Of a stretch of DNA of 48,681 bases, positions 7,922-16,908 are shown piece by piece (the first letter of the stretch is position 1; each line of letters opens with the position of its first letter). The notes below the pieces were generated by a model. It ran no database searches, had not been told where the DNA came from, and worked only from the letters and a program-made list of their open reading frames with translations. The stretch is from contig JAQWXR010000004.1 of assembly GCA_029254375.1 (NCBI GenBank), forward strand, positions 1-48,681. The letters are read 5' to 3'. Both the position numbers and the translations under genes were made by a program. Source of the DNA: Schleiferiaceae bacterium (GTDB lineage: Bacteria > Bacteroidota > Bacteroidia > Flavobacteriales > Schleiferiaceae).

Positions 7922-8815
7922 ATGAAAGCCGTCACCCACTATTTTGCTCATGGCAAATTGCTTCTTACGTCGGAGTATACCGTACTACATGGAGCGTGGG
8001 CATTGGCCGTTCCCACCCAAAAAGGTCAGTATCTCTATGTTGATTCCACATCCGGCCCTTTGCATTGGCAGGCCCTAGATTGTCATGGAAAAACATGGCT
8101 TTCTGGCTATGTAGAATCCGATCCGAGCCTAGAATGGCTGAAGAACTGCATTCAGGCCGCATTAGCGCTTTCTGGCCAAAGTGAAATGCCCCAAGGCCGT
8201 ATCCGCACTGTACTTGAATTCGAGCGCCATTGGGGCTGGGGTAGTTCTTCTACCGTTATATCTCTCATTGCCCAATGGATAGGGGTGCCTGCCTTGGATT
8301 TGCACTTCCGTGTTTCTCAGGGTTCAGGCTATGACGTGGCCTGCGCCCAGGCGAAAGGGGCCATTCTTTATCGTCGAAAAGACGCAAGCGCCGAGGTTCG
8401 CTCGGTCTCCATGAAATCTTGGCCGATCCAGCACTTGTATTTGGCCTATTTAGGGCAAAAACAAGATAGCCAAGTAGCGGTCAAACACTACTTGGGCGCT
8501 CCAGATTCGATTCGGGCAGTGGCCCATACCACTCGACTTAGTGAAAAATTACTAGATGCGTCAAGTCCAGCTGAATGGTCGGAAATTCTAGTGGCCCATG
8601 AGCAATTCTTGGAAGGTCATTTGCAAACCTCCTCCCCCGTATTTGCGTTGGCTGATAAATTTCCCTTGCGCGCTCACGCAGGCGCGAAGAGCTTAGGCGC
8701 TTGGGGTGGTGACTTTGCCTTGATTTGCGATCCTAATCCAGACGCCTTGATTTATCTTCACCGGAGTGCGAACCTTCCTGTTTTCCCGTGGACTGAAGTG
8801 GTTCTTGGTGCCTAA
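7922..8815 (+). CDS. GYDIA-family GHMP kinase (probable mevalonate-pathway kinase)
   Basis: A 297-residue soluble GHMP-superfamily kinase. Motif 1, GKLLLTSEYTVLHG (11-24), matches the mevalonate/phosphomevalonate kinase N terminus. The ATP-binding glycine/serine loop is GWGSSSTV (105-112), replacing the usual P-x3-GLGSSA. GSGYDVACAQ (134-143) corresponds to the GYD(I/V)A motif that names this Bacteroidota family. A late Gly-rich segment, AHAGAKSLGAWGGDFAL, forms motif 3. The start is 3 bp after the HMG-CoA reductase stop. This position supports action on mevalonate or phosphomevalonate; which step is inference. Confidence 0.88.
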   Translation: MKAVTHYFAHGKLLLTSEYTVLHGAWALAVPTQKGQYLYVDSTSGPLHWQALDCHGKTWLSGYVESDPSLEWLKNCIQAALALSGQSEMPQGRIRTVLEFERHWGWGSSSTVISLIAQWIGVPALDLHFRVSQGSGYDVACAQAKGAILYRRKDASAEVRSVSMKSWPIQHLYLAYLGQKQDSQVAVKHYLGAPDSIRAVAHTTRLSEKLLDASSPAEWSEILVAHEQFLEGHLQTSSPVFALADKFPLRAHAGAKSLGAWGGDFALICDPNPDALIYLHRSANLPVFPWTEVVLGA

Positions 8816-11015
8816 GGCGATTCTTTGGCTCAGGGGACTGTGGCTTTGCCTCCTCTTTCTGAGCAGTGCTTCGCCCCTTAAAGCGGCGCACCTTGTAGGA
8901 GGAGAACTCACCTACACCTGCACTGGAAGCAACCTCTATCAGTTAAAGCTTATTGTTTACCGCGATTGTAATTCTACCGGAGCGCAACTGGACCAAACCG
9001 CCTCCATCGGAATCTATGATGGGGTGTCAGGACAGCTTTTATACAATTTGCAGGTCAACAAAGGACCAACCATTCCTCTCCCAGCCAACACAGGCAATCC
9101 TTGCTTGCAAGCACCTCCAAACGTCTGCACGGAATACGCCAACTACATTACCATTCAGACGCTCCCACCTCGCTCTTCTGGCTATGTGATTTCCTACCAA
9201 CGTTGTTGCCGGAATGCGACGATAACGAACATTAACAACCCGGATGACTGGGGGATGACACTCACTACTAGGATTCCACCAAATGACAGTTGCAATAGTA
9301 GTCCTCAATGGGATTCGACGCCTCCAATTGTGCTCTGCAGCCAAGAAAACCTGAATATCCCAATTACCTGCACCGATCCCGACGGAGATTCCCTAGCCTA
9401 TGAGCTCTGTGGCCTTTACCACGGCGGAGGGAAGGGCAATGGAACAGGTTTCAATACACCGCAACCTAGCCCACCAGCTCCTCCTCCCTACACGATTGTA
9501 CCATATAAAGCCCCAAACACTGCGGCCAATCCTATTCCGGGAAATCCTCCCCTTTCAATGAACCCTCAAACTGGTTTTTTGACGGGTAAAATCACCGTAA
9601 TTGGGCAATATGTGATGGCTATTTGTGTGGAAGAGTGGCGCAATGGGGTCTTACTCAATACCATACGAAGGGATTACCAATTCAACGTGACCTCTTGCCA
9701 GGCAGCCATTTGGGCCGATATCATTTCCGAGGTGGATGATCCCACCCAATTGTGCATTGGCACCACCGTGCCCTTCCAAGAGGATAGTTACAACGCCACC
9801 TTCTTTCACTGGGATTTTGGAGATCCCAATTCGACTACCGACACCTCCAATCTTCCCAACCCCACGTTTACTTTTAATGATACGGGGATCTACTTAGTGA
9901 CGCTCATCGCGAATCCAGGCTGGCCTTGTGCAGACACAGACCAAGTGGCTTTTCACATTTACCCACCAATTAATGCGGGAATTCAATGGTCGGGTAGCGT
10001 TTGCGCGGATGAACAAAATTTCCAGTTCAGCCCAACGGGCTTTTGGTATCCCGACGCGACAATTGAATGGACTTTTGGTCAACCTGGAGATGCGAATTTG
10101 GCGACGTTTAGTGGAGAATTTCCCCCTCCAATTACCTTCAATCAACCAGGTACCTACCCGGTCCAGTTGTACATCAAATCCAAAGCATGCGAGGAGACCG
10201 TTTTTGACAGCATACGGGTGTATCAACGACCCAAAATAGATGCTGATTTTCAAGGCATAGTGGGCTGTGAGCCGTATACGCATCTCTTTGACCCCCTGGC
10301 CTCTGCCTCCAGCCCCTTGTATTTCCTTTGGGACTTTGGTGACGGCGATACGAGCCATGCCGCTATGCCGAGCCACAGCTATCTCACTCCGGGCAGTTAC
10401 GACGTAAAATTATGGATGTGGACGGATGAGGGCTGCATTGATACCATTTTTGTTTCCTATCCGGGGGCCGTACTTGTCAATCCTCGTCCAACGAGCATCT
10501 TTACGGTGAATCCCTCCGTGACAAGCATCTACACCCCCGTTGTGACTGTGGATGCGAGCAATTTCAACTTTTTGGAACAGTATTTCTTTGACATGGGCGA
10601 TTCCACTCTGTACAACCAAACGAATTTCTTTGCTCACCAATACAATGACACGGGGAATTTTGAAGTGAAACGAATCTCCGTGAACGAATTTGGTTGTTGG
10701 GACACCTTGGGCTTTTGGGTGCGCATCAATCCGGTACTGAACATTTGGTCACCAACAGCATTTACCCCAAATGGAGACGGGCGAAACGACGCTTTCCGTC
10801 CCTTTGTCACTGGTTTTACCAAATACAATCTGGTCATTAGCAATCGCTGGGGCCAGGTAGTCTTTCAGTCGCAAGATGCCAATGAAGAGTGGAATGGCCA
10901 AATCCAAAATGTCGGGTCTCAAAGCCCGCAAGATGTCTATTCCTGGCATTTGTTCATTGTAGACTTTGGAGATTCTCCGGTGGAGTATACGGGGACCGTC
11001 GTTTTGTATCGCTAA
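8808..11015 (+). CDS. T9SS type-B secreted protein with PKD domains
   Basis: About 735 residues. I place the start at the GTG at 8808, overlapping the kinase stop by 8 bp, because it puts basic residues directly before a signal helix (LWLCLLFLSSAS) cleaved near KAA-HLVGGELTYTC. The reading frame also allows GTG at 8766. A cysteine-rich N-terminal module follows (repeated C pairs, SYQRCCRN), then a segment TDPDGDSLAYELC. At least three PKD-like repeats (FHWDFGDP; FLWDFGDGD; FFDMGDS) precede the C-terminal gliding-type sorting domain, with FTPNGDGRNDAF followed by ISNRWGQVVF and ending GTVVLYR. The T9SS exports such proteins to the cell surface. Adhesion is a plausible but unproven role. Confidence 0.88.
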   Translation: MPKAILWLRGLWLCLLFLSSASPLKAAHLVGGELTYTCTGSNLYQLKLIVYRDCNSTGAQLDQTASIGIYDGVSGQLLYNLQVNKGPTIPLPANTGNPCLQAPPNVCTEYANYITIQTLPPRSSGYVISYQRCCRNATITNINNPDDWGMTLTTRIPPNDSCNSSPQWDSTPPIVLCSQENLNIPITCTDPDGDSLAYELCGLYHGGGKGNGTGFNTPQPSPPAPPPYTIVPYKAPNTAANPIPGNPPLSMNPQTGFLTGKITVIGQYVMAICVEEWRNGVLLNTIRRDYQFNVTSCQAAIWADIISEVDDPTQLCIGTTVPFQEDSYNATFFHWDFGDPNSTTDTSNLPNPTFTFNDTGIYLVTLIANPGWPCADTDQVAFHIYPPINAGIQWSGSVCADEQNFQFSPTGFWYPDATIEWTFGQPGDANLATFSGEFPPPITFNQPGTYPVQLYIKSKACEETVFDSIRVYQRPKIDADFQGIVGCEPYTHLFDPLASASSPLYFLWDFGDGDTSHAAMPSHSYLTPGSYDVKLWMWTDEGCIDTIFVSYPGAVLVNPRPTSIFTVNPSVTSIYTPVVTVDASNFNFLEQYFFDMGDSTLYNQTNFFAHQYNDTGNFEVKRISVNEFGCWDTLGFWVRINPVLNIWSPTAFTPNGDGRNDAFRPFVTGFTKYNLVISNRWGQVVFQSQDANEEWNGQIQNVGSQSPQDVYSWHLFIVDFGDSPVEYTGTVVLYR

Positions 11016-11024
11016 AAAAAGGCT

Positions 11025-11381
11025 TTAGGCTACTTTAGATCCTGCCAGAAGAGCGCCAAGGCCCATGCTGACACTCAGAAAGACATAGCCCATTGGGACC
11101 CAAAATTCTCCTTGCTTTAACAATTGCAGCAGCTCATTGGAGAAAGTGGAAAACGTGCTGAATCCCCCACATAGACCAACGGTTAGGAGTAAGATGGTTT
11201 TTTGCTGAGGTGACTTGGCCAAAACAAAGCCCAAAATCAAGCAAGCCAAGACATTTGCGACTAAGGTTCCGCCTAGAACGGCATAAGGATGGCTCCAAAT
11301 AGACTTCACCCCTTCTCCTACAAGCCATCGAAGGACCGATCCCAGGCCTCCGCCAATGAATATGTAGACAATGGGTATCAT
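11025..11381 (-). CDS. crcB: Fluoride channel FluC/CrcB
   Basis: A 118-residue protein with four hydrophobic helices. Family motifs are GGGLGSVLRWLVG near the N terminus, GTLVANVLAC in helix 2, and GLCGGFSTFSTFSNE in helix 3, which carries the Phe-box and TM3 break that bind F- and Na+. FluC dimers expel fluoride passively. The ATG overlaps the stop of the PAP2 gene by 4 bp (ATGA), so it is translated as the last gene of an adk-obg-PAP2-crcB run. No independent leader exists in which a fluoride riboswitch could sit. Confidence 0.95.
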   Translation of the reverse strand: MIPIVYIFIGGGLGSVLRWLVGEGVKSIWSHPYAVLGGTLVANVLACLILGFVLAKSPQQKTILLLTVGLCGGFSTFSTFSNELLQLLKQGEFWVPMGYVFLSVSMGLGALLAGSKVA

Positions 11382-11947
11382 TCAGCAGAAAAGGTAGGCG
11401 ATTTACGCCAGGTGACGAGAATCTGTGCAATACATATCCCGAGCAACGCACCGGCTAAAACATCGCCGGGGTAATGCACTCCTAGGTAGATGCGACTATA
11501 CGAAACAAGAAAAGCGTATATCCCCATCGTCCAGAGAAGGATAGCCTTGGGGCGAGCCGCACGGACAACCATGAAGGCGGCCCAAACAGTCGATGAATGG
11601 GAGGAAACAAAACCATATCGCCCACCGCAGCTCTTGGCCGCGAGGATAAACTGGCTTTGAATTTCCGGGTCATGGCATGGGCGCAGACGCTCAAATACAT
11701 TTTTAAACCCGTGGACGGAGATCCAATCGCTCAAAGCCACCGCCGCAATTAGCATAGCCGACCATTGAACCACTTGCATGGCATTCCAGCGGCGTGAAGC
11801 ATAAAGGATTAAACCAAGAAGTATAGCGTAGCTCAAGCCCGACGAGCTCAAGCTCCCAAAGACGAGATCCACAGACTCAGGCCCCCAATTGGTCCAAGCC
11901 AAGAAGAGATCTCGGTCGATCTGTGTTAGGCGTTCAACGCTCCCCAA
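11378..11947 (-). CDS. PAP2-superfamily membrane phosphatase
   Basis: A 189-residue membrane protein. The three lipid phosphate phosphatase signatures are present: K-x6-RP as KNVFERLRP, the SGH-equivalent motif GFVSSHSS, and SR-x5-H-x3-D as [12 protein letters not shown]. It has about five transmembrane helices. Likely substrates are undecaprenyl pyrophosphate or phosphatidyl-type phosphates at the outer face of the inner membrane. The start is a TTG at 11947 inside the end of obg (22-bp overlap); no better start is visible before the conserved [10 protein letters not shown] segment. Its 3' end overlaps crcB. Confidence 0.9.
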   Translation of the reverse strand: MGSVERLTQIDRDLFLAWTNWGPESVDLVFGSLSSSGLSYAILLGLILYASRRWNAMQVVQWSAMLIAAVALSDWISVHGFKNVFERLRPCHDPEIQSQFILAAKSCGGRYGFVSSHSSTVWAAFMVVRAARPKAILLWTMGIYAFLVSYSRIYLGVHYPGDVLAGALLGICIAQILVTWRKSPTFSAE

Positions 11948-12918
11948 AGTAAATCCTTTAGTTCTTGAATGTTTTCTCCAGAAACCGAACTGAAAAACAA
12001 ATGAGGTACCTGAGTAGGTAAGGTGGCCACAATTTCATCTTTCAATTCTTGATCAAGAATGTCCGACTTGGATATCGCCAGCAAGCGCTGTTTTCCGACC
12101 AAATCCGGATTGTATTTCTCTAGTTCGGACAATAGGATCGCATACTCCTTGGCATGGTCGGCCGCATCGGCGGGAACCATAAAAAGAAGCATAGAATTCC
12201 GTTCAATATGCCGCAGGAAACGATGACCGAGACCTTTTCCTTCGCTCGCTCCCTCAATAATACCAGGGATATCAGCGATGATGAATGAATTGTATCCTCG
12301 ATACTCAACCACTCCCAAATTTGGAACTAATGTGGTGAAAGGGTAATCGGCAATTTCTGGTTTAGCGGCTGACACCACCGACAACAAAGTTGACTTACCA
12401 GCATTGGGGAAGCCAACTAGGCCCACGTCGGCCAATACTTTTAACTCCAGGATAAACCATCCCTCTTGACTTTCCTCACCTGGTTGGGCATAATGAGGGG
12501 ATTGGTTGGTTGGGCTTTTGAAGTGGGTATTCCCCAATCCACCACGCCCACCGGGAAGTAAAACAACCCGCTGACCAGTTTCGGTGATTTCACACATTTG
12601 CTCGCCTGTCTCAGCGTCTTTGGCAATCGTGCCCAAGGGAACTTGAAGCACAATATCCTCTCCATCGGCGCCGTGGCGATCGTTGCGACTTCCACCGCCA
12701 CCCATGACCGCCTTAATGTGCTTCCGGTACTTGAGGTGAAGCAAGGTCCACATTTGGTCATTGCCCTCTAGGATGATATGGCCGCCACGCCCGCCATCGC
12801 CTCCGTCAGGACCTCCTTTAGGAATGCCCCGTGCGCGGTAAAAGTGGGCACTCCCGGCCCCTCCCTTGCCTGATGCGCAGAAGATTTTGACGTAATCGAT
12901 GAAGTTGTTATCAGCCAT
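11926..12918 (-). CDS. obg: Obg-family GTPase (CgtA)
   Basis: A 330-residue GTPase linked to 50S ribosome maturation and stringent/stress control. The N-terminal Obg domain (1-159) shows the glycine-rich repeats, including [17 protein letters not shown]. The G domain starts with P-loop GFPNAGKST at about 168; G2 has YPFTT, G3 is DIPG, and G4 is SKSD in place of NKxD. No extra C-terminal OCT domain is present, as expected for Bacteroidota. It lies 12 bp downstream of adk, an arrangement often seen in this phylum. Confidence 0.97.
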   Translation of the reverse strand: MADNNFIDYVKIFCASGKGGAGSAHFYRARGIPKGGPDGGDGGRGGHIILEGNDQMWTLLHLKYRKHIKAVMGGGGSRNDRHGADGEDIVLQVPLGTIAKDAETGEQMCEITETGQRVVLLPGGRGGLGNTHFKSPTNQSPHYAQPGEESQEGWFILELKVLADVGLVGFPNAGKSTLLSVVSAAKPEIADYPFTTLVPNLGVVEYRGYNSFIIADIPGIIEGASEGKGLGHRFLRHIERNSMLLFMVPADAADHAKEYAILLSELEKYNPDLVGKQRLLAISKSDILDQELKDEIVATLPTQVPHLFFSSVSGENIQELKDLLWGALNA

Positions 12919-12930
12919 ATGCTTGGACGC

Positions 12931-13503
12931 TTAAAGCGTCTGAATCGTTTGTTCTAATGAGGTTGCAATGTCCGAAATACTGCCGACCCCAGATATGGCC
13001 TTGTATTTGCCTTGCGCTTGGTAATAATCCTGAACGGGGGCCGTTTCTTTGTGATACACCGCCACTCGCTGGGCTATCACCTGAGGGTTTGCATCGTCTG
13101 GTCGACCCGACGTCTTGCCACGCTCCAACAAGCGAATAGACAATTCCGCATCAGGGACTTCTAGTCCGATCATGGCTGAGATTTGATGGCCCGCTTCTTC
13201 GAGAATATCATCTAAGGCTTCCGCCTGAGCTTTCGTTCGAGGAAAGCCATCAAACAGAAAGCCCATGGCATGCGAGTGCTTGCTCCATTCAGACTTGAGC
13301 ATATCAATAGTTACAGAGTCGGGAACCAGCTTCCCTTGATCCATGTACGATTTGGCCAATGTGCCCAGTTCCGTGGCATTTTTGATGTTAGATCGGAAAA
13401 TATCCCCCGTGCTGAGGTGGACAAAACCAAATTTTTCTACCAAAAAGGCGCTCTGTGTCCCTTTGCCTGCCCCGGGAGGGCCAAATAATACAATGTTTTT
13501 CAT
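12931..13503 (-). CDS. adk: Adenylate kinase (short form)
   Basis: A 190-residue enzyme that converts ATP + AMP to 2 ADP. P-loop GPPGAGKGT is at 8-16 and the AMP-binding segment HLSTGDIFRSN at about 29-39. DGFPRTKAQAE carries the conserved DGFPR motif. The lid is short (SGRPDD) with no zinc-binding cysteines, making this the short type common in Bacteroidota. A near-consensus -7 element (TACCTTCG on this strand, 13521-13528) ends 17 nt before the ATG. It is first in the adk-obg-PAP2-crcB operon and divergent from manC. Confidence 0.97.
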   Translation of the reverse strand: MKNIVLFGPPGAGKGTQSAFLVEKFGFVHLSTGDIFRSNIKNATELGTLAKSYMDQGKLVPDSVTIDMLKSEWSKHSHAMGFLFDGFPRTKAQAEALDDILEEAGHQISAMIGLEVPDAELSIRLLERGKTSGRPDDANPQVIAQRVAVYHKETAPVQDYYQAQGKYKAISGVGSISDIATSLEQTIQTL

Positions 13504-13546
13504 CTTAAATTACCAAAGCGCGAAGGTACAACCCTCCTGCATTTTT

Positions 13547-13554
13547 TACCTTTG
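13547..13554 (+). promoter_or_regulatory. -7 promoter element TACCTTTG of manC
   Basis: Exact TAnnTTTG match, 21 nt before the TTG chosen as the manC start. It contains the upstream TTG at 13552, which therefore cannot be the translation start if transcription begins here. Confidence 0.6.
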
Positions 13555-13575
13555 GAATCTAAACTCCATCCCGCT

Positions 13576-14661
13576 TTGGAACACAACTATGCCGTAATCA
13601 TGGCTGGAGGCGTCGGAAGTCGCTTTTGGCCTACTAGTACTTCTCAGAAGCCCAAGCAATTCTTGGACATTCTGGGCACGGGTGAGAGCCTACTCCAGCA
13701 AACCTTTCGCCGCATGCTGCGGGTGGTCCCTGCGGAAAACATTTATGTCGTCACGCATGTCGATTATACCGACCAATGCTTGGAACAATTGCCCAAAATC
13801 CATCAGAGTCAAATTATCGCTGAACCCGCGCGCCGCAACACCGCACCGTGTGTAGCCTATGCCGCATTCAAATTGAAGAAGCGTGATCCCTTAGCCAACT
13901 TTGTGATTACCCCAGCGGATCACCTTGTGACCAATGAGGAGGAGTTTGTGCGCATCGTGAGCCTTGGCCTCGCAGCCACCCAAGACCACAACATCCTTCT
14001 TACCCTCGGAATGACTCCACACCGACCAGAAACGGGCTATGGCTACATTCAGTTCAAGAATGAAATTTCCAGCGCTGCCTCCAAAATCAAGCCGGTCAAA
14101 ACCTTCACAGAGAAGCCGAATCGGGAATTAGCCCAGTCCTTTATTGCCACCGGGGAGTTCTTATGGAACGCCGGTATTTTTATTTGGAACGCCAATGCTA
14201 TCCTGAGTGCTTTCGAGCGTCATATGCCCGAAATGTATAGTTCATTCGATGCGGGCTGGGAGGATTATAATAGTCCCTCAGAATCCACTTTTATAGAAGG
14301 CATTTATTCTCAGTGCCCAAATGAATCCATCGATTATGGCATTCTAGAAAAGGCTTCCCAAGTCTATGTGCTCCCTGCGGAATTTGGTTGGAGTGACTTA
14401 GGATCTTGGGGTGCAGTTCATGATCAACGTGAACCAGATGCCCATGGCAATTCGGGAATTAGCCCGAATATGTTGATTTCCAACAGCAAAAACAACATTC
14501 TCTCCCTTCCCAAGCATGTCGTCGCAGTCATCGATGGACTAGAGGATTTTATTGTGATTCAATCCGAAGACCGCCTGCTAATTTGCCCACGGGACAAAGA
14601 ACAAGACATCAAACAGTATGTCAGCGAAGTCAAGCTGCGCCTGGGCGAAAAGCACGTCTAG
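13576..14661 (+). CDS. manC: Mannose-1-phosphate guanylyltransferase
   Basis: About 361 residues. It makes GDP-mannose from mannose-1-phosphate and GTP for surface glycans. The nucleotidyltransferase signature VIMAGGVGSRFWPTS is close to the N terminus. Other family motifs are QPKQFLD-like KPKQFLD, the TPADHL segment with metal-binding Asp, FTEKPNRE, and FLWNAGIFIWNA. Near the end, EFGWSDLGSWGAVHD is typical. The TTG at 13576 gives MEHNYAVIMAGG, a normal N terminus. The TTG at 13552 lies in the promoter element, and the first in-frame ATG would cut the nucleotide-binding loop. There is no fused isomerase domain. Confidence 0.93.
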   Translation: MEHNYAVIMAGGVGSRFWPTSTSQKPKQFLDILGTGESLLQQTFRRMLRVVPAENIYVVTHVDYTDQCLEQLPKIHQSQIIAEPARRNTAPCVAYAAFKLKKRDPLANFVITPADHLVTNEEEFVRIVSLGLAATQDHNILLTLGMTPHRPETGYGYIQFKNEISSAASKIKPVKTFTEKPNRELAQSFIATGEFLWNAGIFIWNANAILSAFERHMPEMYSSFDAGWEDYNSPSESTFIEGIYSQCPNESIDYGILEKASQVYVLPAEFGWSDLGSWGAVHDQREPDAHGNSGISPNMLISNSKNNILSLPKHVVAVIDGLEDFIVIQSEDRLLICPRDKEQDIKQYVSEVKLRLGEKHV

Positions 14662-14678
14662 AAAACACTGTAGGACTT

Positions 14679-14712
14679 AAAAAAAAACCGCGCCTTTCAG
14701 CGCGGTTTTTTT
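14679..14712. terminator. Bidirectional rho-independent terminator after manC
   Basis: ACCGCGC (14687-14693) and GCGCGGT (14700-14706) form a 7-bp GC stem with a 6-nt loop, flanked by an A-run on the left and a T-run on the right. It can serve manC on the plus strand and the small membrane protein on the minus strand. Confidence 0.9.
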
Positions 14713-14764
14713 GTGGGCCAAACTAGCCCTTAGGCTGTTTGCGAATCACTTGACTCGCGAAGTA

Positions 14765-14929
14765 TTAGTTTTCTTCTTGGTGACCAATGAGTTTGTACAC
14801 AAACTTGGGTGCCACCCGCTCCAAACCTACCAAAGTCAACCAGTACCCGACGAACAAGCCCAAGAAAAGGAGCATACTAAATCCGGTAAGAATGATCAGA
14901 AGGGCAATAAGGAATCCAATGAATTTCAT
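14765..14929 (-). CDS. 54-residue membrane protein, unknown function
   Basis: The frame is open up to 15061, but I start at the ATG at 14929. A strong hydrophobic stretch follows at once (MKFIGFLIALLIILTG, residues 1-16) and continues to about residue 33. The tail LERVAPKFVYKLIGHQEEN is amphipathic and charged. An exact -7 element on this strand (14952-14959) lies 22 nt upstream, and the bidirectional terminator lies 52 nt downstream, so it appears to be a complete single-gene unit. The upstream extension would run through that promoter and across the fumarase start. No family recognised. Confidence 0.7.
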   Translation of the reverse strand: MKFIGFLIALLIILTGFSMLLFLGLFVGYWLTLVGLERVAPKFVYKLIGHQEEN

Positions 14930-14951
14930 GGTCGTGCGGTTGAATTTGTGA

Positions 14952-14959
14952 CAAAGATA
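14952..14959 (-). promoter_or_regulatory. -7 promoter element TATCTTTG (minus strand) of the 54-residue protein
   Basis: Reads CAAAGATA on the plus strand. It is an exact TAnnTTTG match 22 nt before the ATG at 14929. The oppositely directed fumarase element lies 36 nt away. Confidence 0.5.
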
Positions 14960-14995
14960 CATTGCAAATGGGCACAGCAAGCATGGATGGAATGC

Positions 14996-15003
14996 TACCT
15001 TTG
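14996..15003 (+). promoter_or_regulatory. -7 promoter element TACCTTTG of fumC, 5 nt before the ATG
   Basis: Exact TAnnTTTG match. Only 5 nt separate it from the fumC ATG at 15009, predicting a transcript with essentially no leader. Confidence 0.6.
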
Positions 15004-15008
15004 TATTT

Positions 15009-16394
15009 ATGAGCACACGCATCGAACGGGACACCATGGGCGAAGTCCATGTACCCGCCAACGTTTACTGGGGGGCACAAACAGAACGCTCCCGTAACAA
15101 TTTCAAAATTGGACCCGAAGGCAGCATGCCTAAGGAGATTATTCACGCTTTTGGCTACCTCAAGAAAGCGGCTGCGTTGACTAATGCAGAACTAGGGGTG
15201 CTTTCAAACGAGAAAGCCGATTTAATTGCGAAAGTATGTGATGAAATCATTGCGGGCCAATGGGATGACCAATTTCCATTGGTCATCTGGCAGACTGGGT
15301 CAGGGACCCAAAGCAACATGAACTGCAATGAGGTCATCGCCAACCGCGGCCATGTGCTCAATGGCGGACTATTAACGGATGAAAGCAAGTTTTTGCATCC
15401 GAATGATGACGTAAATAAATCTCAGTCTTCGAATGATACCTTTCCAACGGCCATGCACATTGCGGCCTACCGTCAAGCAGCCCACGTAACCTTGCCTGGC
15501 TTGACTCACTTGCGTGATGTTTTGGCCCAAAAGCAAGTGGAATTTAAGGACATCGTCAAAACAGGACGCACCCACTTCATGGATGCCACGCCTTTGACTT
15601 TGGGGCAGGAATTCTCAGCCTATGTCCAGCAATTGGACAATGGCATGCGGGCTATAAAAAATGCCTTGGTGATGGTCGCTGAGCTAGCTCTTGGTGGAAC
15701 GGCCGTGGGCACCGGCTTGAATACACCTGCTGGCTACTCCGAGAAAGTAGCATCCAAAATTGCAGAATTAACGGCCTTGCCCTTTGTTTCTGCCCCCAAT
15801 AAGTTCGAAGCGCTCGCCGCTCATGATGCGATGGTGGAACTCTCTGGCGCATTAAAGCGCGTCGCTGTTTCCCTCATGAAGATTGGCAATGATATCCGTA
15901 TGCTTTCTAGCGGCCCACGTTCGGGGATTGGTGAACTTATCATTCCTGACAACGAACCCGGCTCTTCTATTATGCCAGGCAAAGTGAACCCCACGCAGCC
16001 CGAAGCCCTCACCATGGTCGCTGCCCAAGTGATGGGCAATGATGTCGCGGTGAGTATCGGCGGAGCTACTGGTCATTTTGAACTGAATGTTTTCAAACCT
16101 ATTATCGCTGCAAACGTCCTACAAAGTGCTCGCTTAATTGGTGATGCATGCGTGAGCTTCGCAGATAAATGTGCTGAGGGCATTCAAGCCAATCGTCCGG
16201 TAATCCAACAGCACCTGGAGAACAGCTTAATGCTCGTGACTGCCTTGAACACCCATATCGGCTATGATAAGGCAGCCAAAATTGCCAAAATTGCCCATGC
16301 AGAAGGAAGCACCTTGCGTGAAGTAGCGGTCAAACTAGGCTATGTTAGCCAACAGGAGTTTGACGCCTGGGTGCGCCCAGAAGATATGTGCTGA
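15009..16394 (+). CDS. fumC: Fumarate hydratase, class II
   Basis: A 461-residue iron-independent fumarase of the TCA cycle (fumarate to L-malate). It has the normal length and start ([25 protein letters not shown], here cited by position 4-28). Conserved segments include [11 protein letters not shown] near 97-107, [19 protein letters not shown], the catalytic region [16 protein letters not shown], and the superfamily signature [11 protein letters not shown] at about 318-328, which carries the mobile catalytic Ser loop. It is transcribed alone from the promoter at 14996. Its stop is followed directly by period-8 repeats. Confidence 0.97.
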   Translation: MSTRIERDTMGEVHVPANVYWGAQTERSRNNFKIGPEGSMPKEIIHAFGYLKKAAALTNAELGVLSNEKADLIAKVCDEIIAGQWDDQFPLVIWQTGSGTQSNMNCNEVIANRGHVLNGGLLTDESKFLHPNDDVNKSQSSNDTFPTAMHIAAYRQAAHVTLPGLTHLRDVLAQKQVEFKDIVKTGRTHFMDATPLTLGQEFSAYVQQLDNGMRAIKNALVMVAELALGGTAVGTGLNTPAGYSEKVASKIAELTALPFVSAPNKFEALAAHDAMVELSGALKRVAVSLMKIGNDIRMLSSGPRSGIGELIIPDNEPGSSIMPGKVNPTQPEALTMVAAQVMGNDVAVSIGGATGHFELNVFKPIIAANVLQSARLIGDACVSFADKCAEGIQANRPVIQQHLENSLMLVTALNTHIGYDKAAKIAKIAHAEGSTLREVAVKLGYVSQQEFDAWVRPEDMC

Positions 16395-16443
16395 GGGTAG
16401 AAGGGTAGAAGGGTTTAAGAGTAGAAGGGTTTAAGGGTTTTAA
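16395..16443. repeat. Period-8 GGGTWKAA tandem repeat after fumC
   Basis: Six degenerate octamers (GGGTAGAA, GGGTAGAA, GGGTTTAA, GAGTAGAA, GGGTTTAA and GGGTTTTAA) start on the base after the fumC stop codon. Inverted relatives lie at 16481-16510 (CCCTTTAACT, TACCCTTAAT) before the end of the convergent arsC gene. The same motif recurs at 41658-41789. Confidence 0.8.
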
Positions 16444-16552
16444 GCGGGATGCTGAAGACTGTTTAGCGCTAGCATAGGCTCCCTTTAACTGTTATCCTGT
16501 TACCCTTAATATTCTCTAGGTACAACCATAGGCTTCTAGCTCCCCTTATTCC

Positions 16553-16897
16553 TCAAAGGATCTCTTGAATCCGATCTGCGGGTCGTGCGATCACGGCTTT
16601 GCCAGCCTTTTCAACAATCGGACGCTGCATGAGCTTGGGGTACTCTATCATCGCATAGATAACTTCTTCATCCTCCAATTCGCTGGATGCAAAATACTCC
16701 TTCCACTCTGTCTCGTTTTGGCGAACCAAGTCCATGGGGTCAAGTTTGAGTGTCCGAAGTAAGGCATCCAATTCATCATAGGTTAAGGGCTCGTCCATGT
16801 ACTTGATGACTTCGAAGGCAACATTATTTGACTCCAACCAGGTTAAGGCTTCACGGCTTTTTCCGCAACGTGGATTATGATAGACTTTGGCCAACAT
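16553..16897 (-). CDS. arsC: ArsC/Spx-family thioredoxin-fold reductase
   Basis: The frame is open to 17080, but I start at the ATG at 16897 because the family fold begins there (MLAKVYHNPRCGKSREAL). The product is 114 residues. H7-x3-C11-x3-R15 (HNPRCGKSR) is the signature of glutaredoxin-linked arsenate reductases, and MIEYPKLMQRPIV is the conserved arsenate-binding/RPI(V) segment. Either arsenate reductase or a related YffB/Spx-type protein is possible; no arsenical pump or ArsR lies nearby. It begins 11 bp after the stop of the giant T9SS protein on the same strand. Confidence 0.85.
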   Translation of the reverse strand: MLAKVYHNPRCGKSREALTWLESNNVAFEVIKYMDEPLTYDELDALLRTLKLDPMDLVRQNETEWKEYFASSELEDEEVIYAMIEYPKLMQRPIVEKAGKAVIARPADRIQEIL

Positions 16898-16908
16898 CAA
16901 TAATACTT

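Noticed and set aside
9894-10376. 160-codon minus-strand frame inside the PKD protein
   Set aside because: Antisense shadow of recognisable PKD repeats; no family features.
11378-11420. Fluoride riboswitch upstream of crcB
   Set aside because: The crcB start overlaps the PAP2 stop, so no leader RNA is available, and no riboswitch core is visible.
13552-13575. TTG at 13552 as the manC start
   Set aside because: It is part of the TACCTTTG promoter element, so it would not be transcribed from that promoter.
16395-16443. Possible CRISPR array
   Set aside because: Period is 8 bp with no spacers and no cas genes; it is a simple degenerate tandem repeat.
16553-16897. Arsenic resistance operon
   Set aside because: A lone ArsC-like gene has no arsR, arsB/acr3 or arsM beside it, so no resistance system can be claimed.
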